From assembly GCF_020400825.1 (NCBI RefSeq), contig NZ_JAINVH010000034.1:25216-89215 (forward strand): a stretch of DNA of 64,000 nt, written 5' to 3'. A program made the position numbers and the translations under genes. Every line of letters starts with the position of its first letter. The first letter of the stretch is position 1. This DNA comes from Streptomyces sp. HPF1205 (lineage in GTDB: Bacteria > Actinomycetota > Actinomycetes > Streptomycetales > Streptomycetaceae). Positions 18,311 to 26,959 of the stretch are shown piece by piece. The notes under the pieces are model-generated. The model was not told the DNA's origin, ran no database searches, and worked only from the letters and a program-made list of their open reading frames with translations.

Positions 18311-18644
18311 CGTGGTGCCTCCGTTGGGCCGCGCGACGGCGACCCGCGTACGTGTGCGTGCGTGCCTGTGCCGTAAGGGGAGTTGAGGGTGTGTGCGACC
18401 AGCTTCGAACACTCTGCGCGAGTGCTCGACTGCACAATGTGAGCAACTGGCTGTAAGCGTGGCACTGTTGGCGTTACGGTGGCAGGGATTGAGCCGAATT
18501 CTGACTGCCAACTTCCGGAGCGGACTTCCGCGTTCCAGCGCAGACCGGCCGCTCCACCGCGGGTCTTCTGCCGACGGGCAGAAAGGTGCTTGCCCGCGTG
18601 GAAGTCCCGCCCACAGACTGAACATCGCGCAGAGGAGTACCCGG
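18311..18644. promoter_or_regulatory. divergent promoter region with a 21-bp hyphenated palindrome
   Basis: The 334-bp gap holds no convincing gene. At 18407-18427 GAACACTC and GAGTGCTC flank TGCGC, an inverted repeat with one mismatch. This could be a binding site for the downstream XRE regulator. GAGGAG about 10 nt before the ATG at 18645 is its ribosome site. Confidence 0.5.
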
Positions 18645-19529
18645 ATGATCACTGACATCGAGGCGGCGACCCCCGCCCTCTGCCGTCTGCAGCTCGGCAG
18701 TGAACTGCGTCAGCTCCGCATGGCCGCCGGCATCAAGGGCGCCACCGTATGCAAGAAGCTCATCTGGAGCCCTTCGAAGCTGACCCGCCTGGAGACCGGG
18801 GAGAACGCCGCCGTCGAGACCACCGACGTGATGGGCCTCTGCGAGATCTACGGAGCCGACCCGGAGACCCGCGCGCGTTTACTCGGGTACGCGGCGGTCA
18901 CGAAGACCCGCAAGGACTGGTGGGCGACGCCGGAGTACCGCCCTGTCATCGGGCCGGGATTCAGGGCGTACCTGGACCTGGAGGCGACGGCAACGTCAGT
19001 TCAGACGTATCAGTCCGAGTTCGTGCCGGGCTTGCTGCAGACCGAAGGATACGTCCACGCGATTTACCAATGGGCTGGTCGTGGGCTCCCGGACGCAGAT
19101 GCCGAGCGTATGGCGGCTGTCCGGGCGACGCGTAGGCAAGTCCTCCGCCGCCCGGACTCCCCGCTCAAGTTCACGGTCATCATCAATGAAGCCGTGCTGC
19201 GCCGCCGCGTTGGGAGCGTTCAGGTCATGCGCGACCAGTTGACCCACATCGTCGATGCGGCGGAGTCCTCGCCGAACGTCCGCGTGCAGGTAGTTCCGTT
19301 CAGCGCGGGCGCTCACCCAGGGATGGACGGTTCGTTCGTGCTACTCCAGTTTCCCGAATTCCTCGCCCTGAAGCCGATGGTCTACCTCGAAAACCGCGTG
19401 GACGCTGTGGTCAAACGCAGTGACAGTGACGTCGAGCGCTACCAGGACGTGTTCTCCGACCTCCGGGCCTTTGCCTCGGGACCGCAGGAGTCCCTGAGCA
19501 TGATCAAGGAAGCGATCAAGGAGCATTGA
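18645..19529 (+). CDS. XRE/DUF5753 regulator carrying a TTA codon
   Basis: 294 residues. An N-terminal helix-turn-helix (residues about 14-70) includes LGSELRQLRMAAGIKG and WSPSKLTRLETGENA. A DUF5753 domain follows, with TYQSEFVPGLLQTEGYVHAI and VQVVPFSAGAHPGMDGSFVLLQFPE. Codon 79 (18879-18881) is TTA, which in Streptomyces needs the developmentally controlled bldA tRNA. A DUF397 gene follows 5 bp downstream, the usual pairing, which has been likened to toxin-antitoxin modules such as Scr1/Scr2. It probably links this module to development or antibiotic control. Confidence 0.9.
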   Translation: MITDIEAATPALCRLQLGSELRQLRMAAGIKGATVCKKLIWSPSKLTRLETGENAAVETTDVMGLCEIYGADPETRARLLGYAAVTKTRKDWWATPEYRPVIGPGFRAYLDLEATATSVQTYQSEFVPGLLQTEGYVHAIYQWAGRGLPDADAERMAAVRATRRQVLRRPDSPLKFTVIINEAVLRRRVGSVQVMRDQLTHIVDAAESSPNVRVQVVPFSAGAHPGMDGSFVLLQFPEFLALKPMVYLENRVDAVVKRSDSDVERYQDVFSDLRAFASGPQESLSMIKEAIKEH

Positions 19530-19534
19530 TACCG

Positions 19535-19831
19535 ATGACGATCAAGGCGGACGCGCTGACCGGCGCCCACTGGTTCAAGTCCAGCTACAGCAACGACCAC
19601 GGCGGCGAATGCGTTGAGGCCGCCCGCTTCACCGGCACCGAGCAGTGGTTCACGTCCAGCTACAGCAACGCCCAGGGCGGCGAATGCGTCGAGGGCGCCC
19701 GCCTGGCCGAAGGCGGAGGGATGGCCGTCAGGGACTCGAAGAACCCCGGCGGCCCCGCCCTGCTCTTCACCCCCACGGAGTGGACCGCCTTCACGACGGC
19801 GATACGCAACGGCCAACTGCCCGCCGTCTGA
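19535..19831 (+). CDS. DUF397 protein with an internally duplicated N-terminus
   Basis: 98 residues from the ATG at 19535 (AAGGAG 11 nt upstream); a TTG at 19526 is too close to that site. The DUF397 hallmark occurs twice, as WFKSSYSNDHGGECVEAARF and WFTSSYSNAQGGECVEGARL, followed once by VRDSKNPGGPALLFTPTEWTAF. Usual family members have about 60-70 residues and a single copy. It is the partner of the XRE regulator upstream, and co-transcription is likely. Confidence 0.88.
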   Translation: MTIKADALTGAHWFKSSYSNDHGGECVEAARFTGTEQWFTSSYSNAQGGECVEGARLAEGGGMAVRDSKNPGGPALLFTPTEWTAFTTAIRNGQLPAV

Positions 19832-20019
19832 TCGGCCCCACCACGGCCCCACCACCGCCCCCGCCCCCGTACCGTCACCGTGCCGCCGGGAGCGGGGCCG
19901 CGGGCCACCGAGAGGTGCGGGTGGAGCGCGTGCGTGTCGACGGGCAAGGGGAGCCCGGCACTTGTACGGTGAGCCAGTCCCGCACATTCCCTCGCAACGG
20001 CGACAAACGGCAACACTTC

Positions 20020-20613
20020 ATGACGGATGAATCGAAGGGCCCGCCGGGCACGAGGCGTTCTCGCGTGCGCAACCTCGACACGTGGAAATTCGTGATCCAG
20101 GTGGCGGTCGCGGTGGTGGGCATCGTCTCCCTCCTCCTGGTCTTCACGGAGGCGTCGATCGCCCGCAAGGAGGCGCAGGACAGCGCCAGTCAGGTGGAGG
20201 CGTCCAGGCTGGACGAGCTCTACCGGCCGCTGCTCGACATGGACGAGTTCTTCAGTTCCGCGGACAACCGGAACATCAACCTGCTGTGGCGGAACCACAC
20301 GCGTTTCAGCGAGGTCGGCGACCCGGCAGTACGAGCACAGCTGAAGCAGACGAACGTCTGGTCCCTCGACTACTTCGAGTACGTGTACACCAACCTCATC
20401 CGGCTGGTCGACTGCGCCCCGGCGGACGGGCATTTCATCCTCCGGGGATCCCCCGAGGACAAGGGGAAGTGCCCGCAGTGGACCGAATGGAGCGAGAGCT
20501 TCTACCGGAATTTCCAGAACCCCAATCTCTGCTCGACCCTCCACGCCCTGGTGAGCTTCTACGACGTGCGAATGGTGGCCGCCCTCCGCAGAATCGGGGC
20601 CTGCTCCGCCTGA
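20020..20613 (+). CDS. membrane-anchored protein of unknown function
   Basis: 197 residues. A short basic N-terminus is followed by one membrane span (residues about 23-45, FVIQVAVAVVGIVSLLLVF), then a soluble helical domain with LDELYRPLLDMDEFF, WSLDYFEYVYTNLIRLVD and several cysteines. I do not recognise the family beyond a general likeness to single-span DUF proteins. No strong ribosome site precedes the ATG. The gap from 19832 to 20019 upstream shows nothing notable. It lies between the DUF397 gene and an atypical amidohydrolase, in accessory DNA. Confidence 0.6.
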   Translation: MTDESKGPPGTRRSRVRNLDTWKFVIQVAVAVVGIVSLLLVFTEASIARKEAQDSASQVEASRLDELYRPLLDMDEFFSSADNRNINLLWRNHTRFSEVGDPAVRAQLKQTNVWSLDYFEYVYTNLIRLVDCAPADGHFILRGSPEDKGKCPQWTEWSESFYRNFQNPNLCSTLHALVSFYDVRMVAALRRIGACSA

Positions 20614-20816
20614 ACCGGGGACGCCGCGAGCGTGGGACCCCTCATCCACGAAACTGCGCCGATGCAGGGCGATTGTAAGCTACGTCTCGCAATACGGCAC
20701 GCCGCGCGGGTCCATTCGAGTCAAGTAACAGAAATCTCTCGCCCGACAGCAGGACGCTGACTACGCTTGAATCCAAACGTCACCGAACATCAGTCCATGG
20801 AAAACGGGGACCCATC

Positions 20817-22556
20817 ATGGCGCAACCTGGCGTTCTGTTCGTCAATGCCCGCATCTTCCGCGGCGGCGAGAATCCAGAGTACCGGTGGATCGAAAAAGGC
20901 TACCTGGCGGTGCATCCATCAGGGTGGATAGATTGTCTCGGCGAAGGAGAACCGTCCTCCACGTACAATAATTACGAGCGCATTGAGTGCGGCGGGAAGA
21001 CCCTGACCCCAGGATTTCATGACGCACACGTCCATCCCATTGGTTTCGGATTGGCGCTGACCGGGAAAACGTGCGTACTGTCCGGCGTTTCCAGGGATGA
21101 TTACAAGGCGGCTGTCGCTCGGTATCAGAAAACCAACCCCGAGGGTGTCATCGTTGGCGGCGGTTGGGCCATGGAGGCTTTCGCGGATACCGGTGGGTGG
21201 CCCGATCGGAGGTTGCTCGACGACTGGATCCCGGACGGTCGCCCGGCATTCCTCCAAAGCAGGGACGGGCATTCGACATGGTTCAATACGGCAGTGCTGA
21301 AAGCCTGCGGACTGTCATCGAACACGCCGGATCCGGAAGGCGGATGGTTCACGCGGGATCCCGACGGGACGCCGGCGGGTGTCGCACATGAATGGGCTCA
21401 ACGTCTGGAACCGAAGGATCCGGAGCAGTTCAACACAAAGCCCTTCACTCTGGACGAACTGGTGGAGGCCCTGGTGGCGGCACAGAACCAGCTCCTGTAC
21501 CCCCACGGCATCACCGGCTGGCAGGACGCCCTGGTGGACCACGAATCGCCGCCCGCGTCGAGTGCGGACGCCTATGCCGAAGCAAAGGAAAAAAATCGAC
21601 TGACCGGCCGTGCTTCATGCGCTCTGACCTGGTACTGCTGGCAAAACAATAAAATCGATGAGCAAATCGCCGGCTTGGAGAAAGTCCGGGATAAGCTCCA
21701 GGGACAAGGCGTCAGGGCTGACACGGTCAAGATACTTCTCGACGGCATCGTGGAATCGTATACTGCGGCCCTGAACGAGCCCTACAACGTCCCGGAGGAA
21801 CAGAACCCCGTACCTGGCGGAAGCGGCGTACTGCATGTGCCGCTGCACGACGAGCGCGATGACATGCTCACCGTCATCGTGAAGAAGCTGGCGGAGAAAG
21901 ACTTTAACTGCCACTTCCACGCCATAGGCGACAGGGCGGTGCACGCAGCTCTCAGCGCCGTGCGGGAGGCAAAGGGAAGCGGGGTGCGGCCTCGCGATAA
22001 GATCGCCCACCTCCAGGTCGTCGCCCCTGAGGACATCAGCGGTTTCAACGGCAACGCAATCGCGACCATCCAGCCGATATGGGCGTGCCACGGCAAGCAG
22101 ATGGACACGTACAACATCCCCGTCATCGGCGACAAGCGCACACTCCAGCAATATCCATTCCGTTCGCTCATCGAAAACGGCGCAGTGCTGGCTGCCGGGT
22201 CCGACGGTCCCGTCAGTATGCTGTCCGGCCACGGAAACTGGCCCACGAGCAGCGTCGACCCGATAGCCGGAATCTACGTCGCGATGACACGCCGACCGCC
22301 CGACGAGGAGCGCGAGGCACTCGCTCCCGCAGACCAGGTTCTCTCCCTGTCCGATGCCCTCAACGCCTACACCTACGGCTCGGCGTACGCGGCCGGTGAC
22401 GACGCGACCCAGGGCACTCTGGACGAAGGCAAGATCGCCGATCTGGTCATCCTGAACAGTCAACTTTCCGCTACCAGCAGTGCCACGGACGTGAAGGCCA
22501 CGCGGGTCTGGCGGACATATATCGGCGGACAACAGGTGTATGAGGCCCCCTCTTGA
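20817..22556 (+). CDS. YtcJ-like amidohydrolase (amidohydrolase family 3)
   Basis: 579 residues, no signal peptide. Metal-site motifs are present: HDAHVHPIGFG near residue 67, FHAIGDRAVHAAL near 368 and AAGSDGPVSM near 462. The C-terminus returns to the beta domain (GTLDEGKIADLVIL). Members hydrolyse amide or imide bonds of small molecules; the substrate here is unknown. Codon use is unlike the neighbours, with many A/T-ending codons (for example around 20975 and 21590), suggesting acquisition from a lower-GC source. The short gap downstream (22557-22823) holds nothing recognisable. Confidence 0.87.
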   Translation: MAQPGVLFVNARIFRGGENPEYRWIEKGYLAVHPSGWIDCLGEGEPSSTYNNYERIECGGKTLTPGFHDAHVHPIGFGLALTGKTCVLSGVSRDDYKAAVARYQKTNPEGVIVGGGWAMEAFADTGGWPDRRLLDDWIPDGRPAFLQSRDGHSTWFNTAVLKACGLSSNTPDPEGGWFTRDPDGTPAGVAHEWAQRLEPKDPEQFNTKPFTLDELVEALVAAQNQLLYPHGITGWQDALVDHESPPASSADAYAEAKEKNRLTGRASCALTWYCWQNNKIDEQIAGLEKVRDKLQGQGVRADTVKILLDGIVESYTAALNEPYNVPEEQNPVPGGSGVLHVPLHDERDDMLTVIVKKLAEKDFNCHFHAIGDRAVHAALSAVREAKGSGVRPRDKIAHLQVVAPEDISGFNGNAIATIQPIWACHGKQMDTYNIPVIGDKRTLQQYPFRSLIENGAVLAAGSDGPVSMLSGHGNWPTSSVDPIAGIYVAMTRRPPDEEREALAPADQVLSLSDALNAYTYGSAYAAGDDATQGTLDEGKIADLVILNSQLSATSSATDVKATRVWRTYIGGQQVYEAPS

Positions 22557-22823
22557 GCCCACGCGGTGGTTGTGAGTGCTTTCCGTGCTGCCTTTCCGGG
22601 CTCGTCACCGGCCCGGAAGGCCGCCTGCTGTGGCTCTCGCCCGCCCTGCCGGGCCCATGACCTGACCGCCTCCCGCACCCACCGCACCGTCCGGATTCGG
22701 GAGCGCCAGGCTGCACGGTGACCCACTCCACGCGGGCGCGTGAGGCAGATCTCATCCCCCATTCGGGTGAACGCGCGACCGCCTCATCGTTTCTGCCCAA
22801 AACCGTTGGCATATGTTCGCGGC

Positions 22824-23705
22824 ATGGTCCGCTCATCGCACGAGAGTATGCATCGCATCTTCGGGGAGGACTTTGCACTGTTCGCAAAGTCTTCCCCATG
22901 GCTTGACGTTCTGTTCGCTCAGCCCCGCACGGCAACCCCGCTGCCCACCGACGTCACCGAATTCAAGGTGCTGGAACGCCGGGTGGATCTGCTGCTCGAC
23001 ATCGAGGGGGTGGACGGCACCAGTTACGTCCTCGCAGTGGAGGCCCAGGGGCGAAAGGACATGGACAAGTCCAGCAGCTGGGCGTACTACGCGGCCTACC
23101 TCCAGGCGAAATACCGCAAGCCGCCCGTCCTCCTGGTCGTGTGCCAGGACGAATCCACCGCCCGCTGGGCCGAGCGGCCCATGGATCTCGGCCCACCACA
23201 GTGGCCGACCCTCACCCTGCGGCCTCTCGTCCTCGGCCCGCACAACCTCCCCTTGATCACTGATCCCACGGAAGTCCAGAAGGACGTGTCGTTCGCCGTC
23301 TTGTCGGCGATGGTTCACGGCAGGAATCCGCAGGTGGAAGAGGCATTGCGGGCGATCGTATCCGCGACCAAGGACGCGGAAGAAGCTCCTGTCACCTTCC
23401 TGGATATTCTCGAACTCGGCCTTGTCGGCACCCCCGCAGCTCAGATTTGGGAGATACTTATGACCATGGACACATCCATGCTTCGGGGCAGCATCGCCAG
23501 GAGCCTTCGCGAGGAGGGCCAGGCCCAAGGCCAGGCCCAAGGCCAGGCGTGGGCTCTGCTGCGGCTGCTCGAGTTCCGGAAGGTCGAGGTGACCGCTGCC
23601 GAGCGTGAGCGGATCACCGCTTGTATGGACCCGGACGTCGTGGAGCGGTGGTACGTCCGTGCGTTCACCGCCGAGCGTGGCGAAGACATCTTCACCGAGG
23701 GCTGA
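22824..23705 (+). CDS. Rpn-type PD-(D/E)XK nuclease/transposase-like protein
   Basis: 293 residues from the ATG at 22824 (MVRSSHESMHRIFGEDFALF, the typical family start). TATGTT at 22812-22817 is 6 nt upstream, suggesting a leaderless mRNA. The nuclease core has RVDLLLDIEGVDG followed by YVLAVEAQGRKD, i.e. D ... ExQ of the recombination-promoting-nuclease group. A GQAQGQAQGQA linker repeat follows at about residue 232, then a helical C-terminus ending FTAERGEDIFTEG. This tail is duplicated 428 bp downstream. These proteins are mobile, rapidly evolving and often present in many copies. Confidence 0.8.
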   Translation: MVRSSHESMHRIFGEDFALFAKSSPWLDVLFAQPRTATPLPTDVTEFKVLERRVDLLLDIEGVDGTSYVLAVEAQGRKDMDKSSSWAYYAAYLQAKYRKPPVLLVVCQDESTARWAERPMDLGPPQWPTLTLRPLVLGPHNLPLITDPTEVQKDVSFAVLSAMVHGRNPQVEEALRAIVSATKDAEEAPVTFLDILELGLVGTPAAQIWEILMTMDTSMLRGSIARSLREEGQAQGQAQGQAWALLRLLEFRKVEVTAAERERITACMDPDVVERWYVRAFTAERGEDIFTEG

Positions 23706-23724
23706 TCGACCCCCTTTGTGCCCT

Positions 23725-24386
23725 GGACACGGCGGGAGCGGGCGGAGACGTGGGGGGCCCAAGTGCTGCCTCCTACATGCGGGCCAACTGTTTCTGCAGC
23801 AGGGATGTCGCCGTGACCGCAGGACCGGTCGGCTGGGGCGCGGGCCACCCCGCCATTCGAGTGAAAGCCCACCTCTGGGGGACATTTGTGACCATGGACA
23901 CATCCATGCTTCGGGGCAGCATCGCCAGGAGCCTCCGCGAGGAGGGCCAGGCCCATGGTGCGGCGCGCGCTCGGGCGAGGGATCTTCTGCGGCTGCTCGA
24001 GTTCCGCAAGATCGAGGTGACCGCGGCCGAGCGTGAGCGGATCACCGCTTGCATGGACCCGGAGGTCCTGGAGGGGTGGTTCGACCGTGCGTTCACCGCC
24101 GAGCGTGGCGAGGACATCTTCACCGAGGGCTGATCGCCCCCTCGGCGTCATGGCTGGGGTGGTCGGCCGGCCTCCGCCGCCGCCCTTGCGGTGCCAAGCC
24201 GGTGAGCGTCCCCGGCGCCAGTTCCGCACCACCGTCGTCTTCGATGGCGAACCCGACCTCGCAGCTCGTGCGAAGGAGATCGTCCGGCAAGCCTGGACCG
24301 GTGAGGAACCTCAGAGCGCGTGATCGCCGCCGGTCCCGTTCACTGCCCGCCCTGTGGACACGGCGGGAGCGGGCGGAGACGTGGGG
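23725..24386 (+). repeat. 31-bp direct repeat flanking the Rpn duplication
   Basis: The segment ACACGGCGGGAGCGGGCGGA continuing to GACGTGGGG occurs at 23725-23755 and again at 24356-24386 (offset 631 bp), each about 20-35 bp after a stop-associated TGATCG. Similarity continues weakly downstream (GTGCTGCC versus ATGCTGCC, GGGCCAAC in both). It marks a larger, decayed segmental duplication. Confidence 0.7.
23889..24133 (+). pseudogene. orphan copy of the Rpn protein C-terminal region
   Basis: These 245 bp align without gaps to 23461-23705 of the intact gene (constant offset of 428 bp). They encode MDTSMLRGSIARSLREEGQA, then a diverged linker, then LLRLLEFRKIEVTAAERERI and the same FTAERGEDIFTEG end. 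No nuclease domain precedes it, so it is either a truncated second paralogue or a reused C-terminal domain. The reading frame stays open to 23621, so low-level expression cannot be excluded. Confidence 0.75.
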
Positions 24387-24650
24387 GACCGAAATGCTGC
24401 CGCATATTTGTGGGCCAACCGTGCCAGAAAGCAACGGAAAACCAGCACGGCCCGTAAATATGCGATTTCGGGCCCCCGCGGCGGAGGCCGCGACCCCCCC
24501 GCACCGACGCCCAGCCCCCCCGCGCCGACGCCCGCCCCCTCCCGCGCGACCGGACCTCGTACGCCGCCCTGTAACTCGACGACGGTCCCGGCGCGTTGAT
24601 CGAGCAGGGGGGAATTCCTCCTCCACGGGGAGAGCCGGAAGGGGAGCGCC
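24134..24650. other. decayed intergenic stretch without a supported gene
   Basis: The 517-bp gap carries a fragment reading VVFDGEPDLAARAKEIVRQA up to a stop at 24323, which may be the tail of a lost gene. It also holds the second copy of the 31-bp repeat and a GC-rich run of CCCCC tracts near 24490-24545. A purine-rich ribosome site (GGAAGGGGAG) precedes the GTG at 24651. Confidence 0.5.
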
Positions 24651-25799
24651 GTGACAGTCAAGCGGAGGATCGCCGGGGGAGTGGCCGGGGTCGGTGCGGT
24701 CGTGATGGCGGTGAGCGGGCAGGCCGTCGCCGCACCCGCGAGCGGTGGGGGGTGGACCGAGACGTCGACCGGCCAGGTGTCGGTGATGACCGTGGCCCAG
24801 CAGGGGCCGTTCGTGACGTGGGCGGGCGGCGCCGCCGTCAGCACGGATGCCCAGGGCGTCACCAGGTTCACGCCCACCGTGTACGAGCGGGACCTCGAAC
24901 ACGGCGGTACCTGGCGCGACGTGCCGCTGCAAGGCGCCGACGCCTGGGACAGCAGGATCAACGACATGGCCCTGCCCGCCGACGGCTCGGGGTTCTTCGT
25001 CGGCGACCAGGGAACGGGCGACCAGGGCGTACTCGTCGGGCGCTATACGGCCGGCTCCTGGCGGCTGACCGCCGACACCTCCCTGCCCGCCGGGACCGTG
25101 GACGCGAGCCTGCTGTCGGTGAGCGCGGCCTCCGGGCAGGACGCCTGGGCGGTGGGCCAGGGATACGAGCAGGACACGTGGACGATGATCCCCCTCGTAC
25201 AGCACTGGGACGGCCGGCGGTGGCGGTCCGTGCGGATACCGGGTTCGGCGGACTGGGGGCTGTACCAGGTGCAGGAGCTGTCACCTGACGACGTGTGGGT
25301 CGTCGGAGCGGACTACGGCACTGGGCAGTCCCTCGCGCTGCACTGGAACGGGCACACCTGGACCCGGACGCCGACCCCCGCCTTCCCCGACTCCTCCGTC
25401 CTCTTCGACGTCGTCGCGCGCACGCCGTCCGACGTGTGGGCGGTCGGCTGGTCGCGGGACACCGACAAGCAGCGCCCCGCGGGGCTTGCCCTGCACTGGG
25501 ACGGCACCGCGTGGAAGGAAGTCCCCCTGCCCGCCGGCACGTTCGCGCTGCAGGCCGCGGCCCTGCGGCCGCACGGCGGGCTCGCGGTCGTGGGCGGCAA
25601 CGACGACGCGGCCGTCGGCCTCGCCTGGGCGCCCGGCACGGGCTGGCAGTCCCTCGGCCTGCCCGAGAACGACCCGAGCCTGCCGCTGGGCGTCGCCTCC
25701 ATCACCGCCAGCGGCTCGCACCTGACCATCGGCGGCTGGCACTACGTCTCGGCCGACACGGGCGACACGTTCAGCAGCGGCGCCCTCCTGACGAGGTAG
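24651..25799 (+). CDS. secreted propeller-like repeat protein
   Basis: 382 residues. A signal peptide covers residues 1-28 (VKRRIAGG, a hydrophobic core, then AVAAPA). The mature part has at least three repeats of the form 'DVWAVG ... LxHWDGxxW': AWAVGQGYEQDTW with QHWDGRRWRSV, VWVVGADYGTG with LHWNGHTW, and VWAVGWSRD with LHWDGTAWKEV. This suggests an extracellular beta-propeller. No catalytic motif is visible. The GTG start has GGAAGGGGAG upstream. It may bind a ligand or surface; function unknown. Confidence 0.8.
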   Translation: MTVKRRIAGGVAGVGAVVMAVSGQAVAAPASGGGWTETSTGQVSVMTVAQQGPFVTWAGGAAVSTDAQGVTRFTPTVYERDLEHGGTWRDVPLQGADAWDSRINDMALPADGSGFFVGDQGTGDQGVLVGRYTAGSWRLTADTSLPAGTVDASLLSVSAASGQDAWAVGQGYEQDTWTMIPLVQHWDGRRWRSVRIPGSADWGLYQVQELSPDDVWVVGADYGTGQSLALHWNGHTWTRTPTPAFPDSSVLFDVVARTPSDVWAVGWSRDTDKQRPAGLALHWDGTAWKEVPLPAGTFALQAAALRPHGGLAVVGGNDDAAVGLAWAPGTGWQSLGLPENDPSLPLGVASITASGSHLTIGGWHYVSADTGDTFSSGALLTR

Positions 25800-25869
25800 C
25801 GAGCCCGACCGGAGAGAGGGGAGAAGGGGGGAACCTTTCGCGCCTTCCGCTCCTCCTGGCATGCCGAAG

Positions 25870-25888
25870 CGGGCCCCGAGGGGGCCCG
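25870..25888. terminator. short GC hairpin after the secreted propeller gene
   Basis: CGGGCCCC (25870-25877) and GGGGCCCG (25881-25888) form a perfect 8-bp stem with a GAG loop, about 70 bp past the stop and 22 bp before the next ATG. There is no U-tract, as is common in Streptomyces terminators. Confidence 0.5.
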
Positions 25889-25909
25889 ACCGAGGCGAGA
25901 GGTGCTCCC

Positions 25910-26944
25910 ATGGCAACGTCGAACGCGATCCCGGCCGCGACCGAGGAGGGCGCGGCCGGACCGGCGGCGGGCAGACCGCTGCCGCACGCGGAAGGGGCGG
26001 AACACCGCTGGGTGGAGGCACGCGGCATCCGGCTGCATGTCGCGGAGTACGGGACCGGCACGCCGGTCCTCCTGCTGCACGGCTTCCCGCAGCACTGGTT
26101 CGCCTGGCACCGGGTCGCCACCGTGATGGCCGAGGAACGGACGGGACAGGTGACCGCGGGACGGACGTCCGCGGAACGGACGGGACGGACGACCGCAGGT
26201 CAGCCGGCCGCCGGTCACCGCCTGATCTGCCCTGACCTGCGCGGCTTCGGCTGGTCGGAGCGGACCCGCCGGGGTTACGACATCGACGGCCTGGCCGACG
26301 ACATGCTGGCGCTGCTGGACGCGCTCGGGCTGCGCCGGGTGGGCCTGGTGGGGCACGACTGGGGCGCCCATGTGGCCCTGCGGCTGTGCCTGCGGGCACC
26401 GGAGCGGTTCACCGGTTACCTGGCGCTCAACACACCCCACCCGTGGGCCGGGCAGCGGGCGATCCTGCCGAACGTGTGGCGCCAGTGGTACACCGCGTTC
26501 GTCGAGTACCCGGTGATCGGCCGGGCCGTGCTCCGCCACTGGCCGGGTTTCACCCGCTTCCTGCTGCGCCACCAGGCAGCGGACCGCTCGGTCTGGCCGG
26601 ACGCGGAGCTCACGGAGTTCGCCGCCGCCGCCCGGGCCGCCGCGCACGCCGGGCAGGCCATGTTCTGGCAGTACGTGGTGCGCGAGATCCCGGCGCTGCT
26701 GCGCGGTACGCGGCGCGGGCAGCGGCTGACCGTTCCCACCGTGCTGCTGGGAGGCGGGCGGGACATCGTGTTCCCGCCGTCCATGCTCGCCGGGGACGGC
26801 AGCCGCGCGGACGACCTCACCGTACGGATCGTGCCGGGCGCCGGGCACTTCCTGCCCGTGGAGGACCCGGGCGCGGTCGCCGAGGCGATGAAGGAGCTCT
26901 TCGCACCCCAACACCAGGGGCGCCCGGGGCGCCCGGGCCACTGA
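25910..26944 (+). CDS. alpha/beta hydrolase, epoxide hydrolase-like
   Basis: 344 residues. LLLHGFPQHWFAWH gives the oxyanion-hole HGxP motif. VGHDWGAHVALRL places an aspartate at the nucleophile elbow, as in epoxide hydrolases and dehalogenases. PGAGHFLPVEDP supplies the histidine. Between the first strand region and CPDLRGFGWS there is an unusual insert of about 25 residues, built from repeats (ERTGQVTAGRTS, then AERTGRTTAGQ). The insert is matched by DNA repeats at about 26137-26205. It is convergent with the SRPBCC gene; substrate unknown. Confidence 0.85.
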   Translation: MATSNAIPAATEEGAAGPAAGRPLPHAEGAEHRWVEARGIRLHVAEYGTGTPVLLLHGFPQHWFAWHRVATVMAEERTGQVTAGRTSAERTGRTTAGQPAAGHRLICPDLRGFGWSERTRRGYDIDGLADDMLALLDALGLRRVGLVGHDWGAHVALRLCLRAPERFTGYLALNTPHPWAGQRAILPNVWRQWYTAFVEYPVIGRAVLRHWPGFTRFLLRHQAADRSVWPDAELTEFAAAARAAAHAGQAMFWQYVVREIPALLRGTRRGQRLTVPTVLLGGGRDIVFPPSMLAGDGSRADDLTVRIVPGAGHFLPVEDPGAVAEAMKELFAPQHQGRPGRPGH

Positions 26945-26959
26945 ACGCGACCCGGACCC

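Noticed and set aside
20842..22562. Long frames antisense to the amidohydrolase
   Set aside because: The sense frame has complete family motifs. The antisense frames have none.
24033..24323. 96-residue frame ending AAARAKEIVRQA-like sequence
   Set aside because: It begins inside the duplicated Rpn tail in another frame and has no start or ribosome site. Only its last 30 residues look protein-like, perhaps the end of a lost gene.
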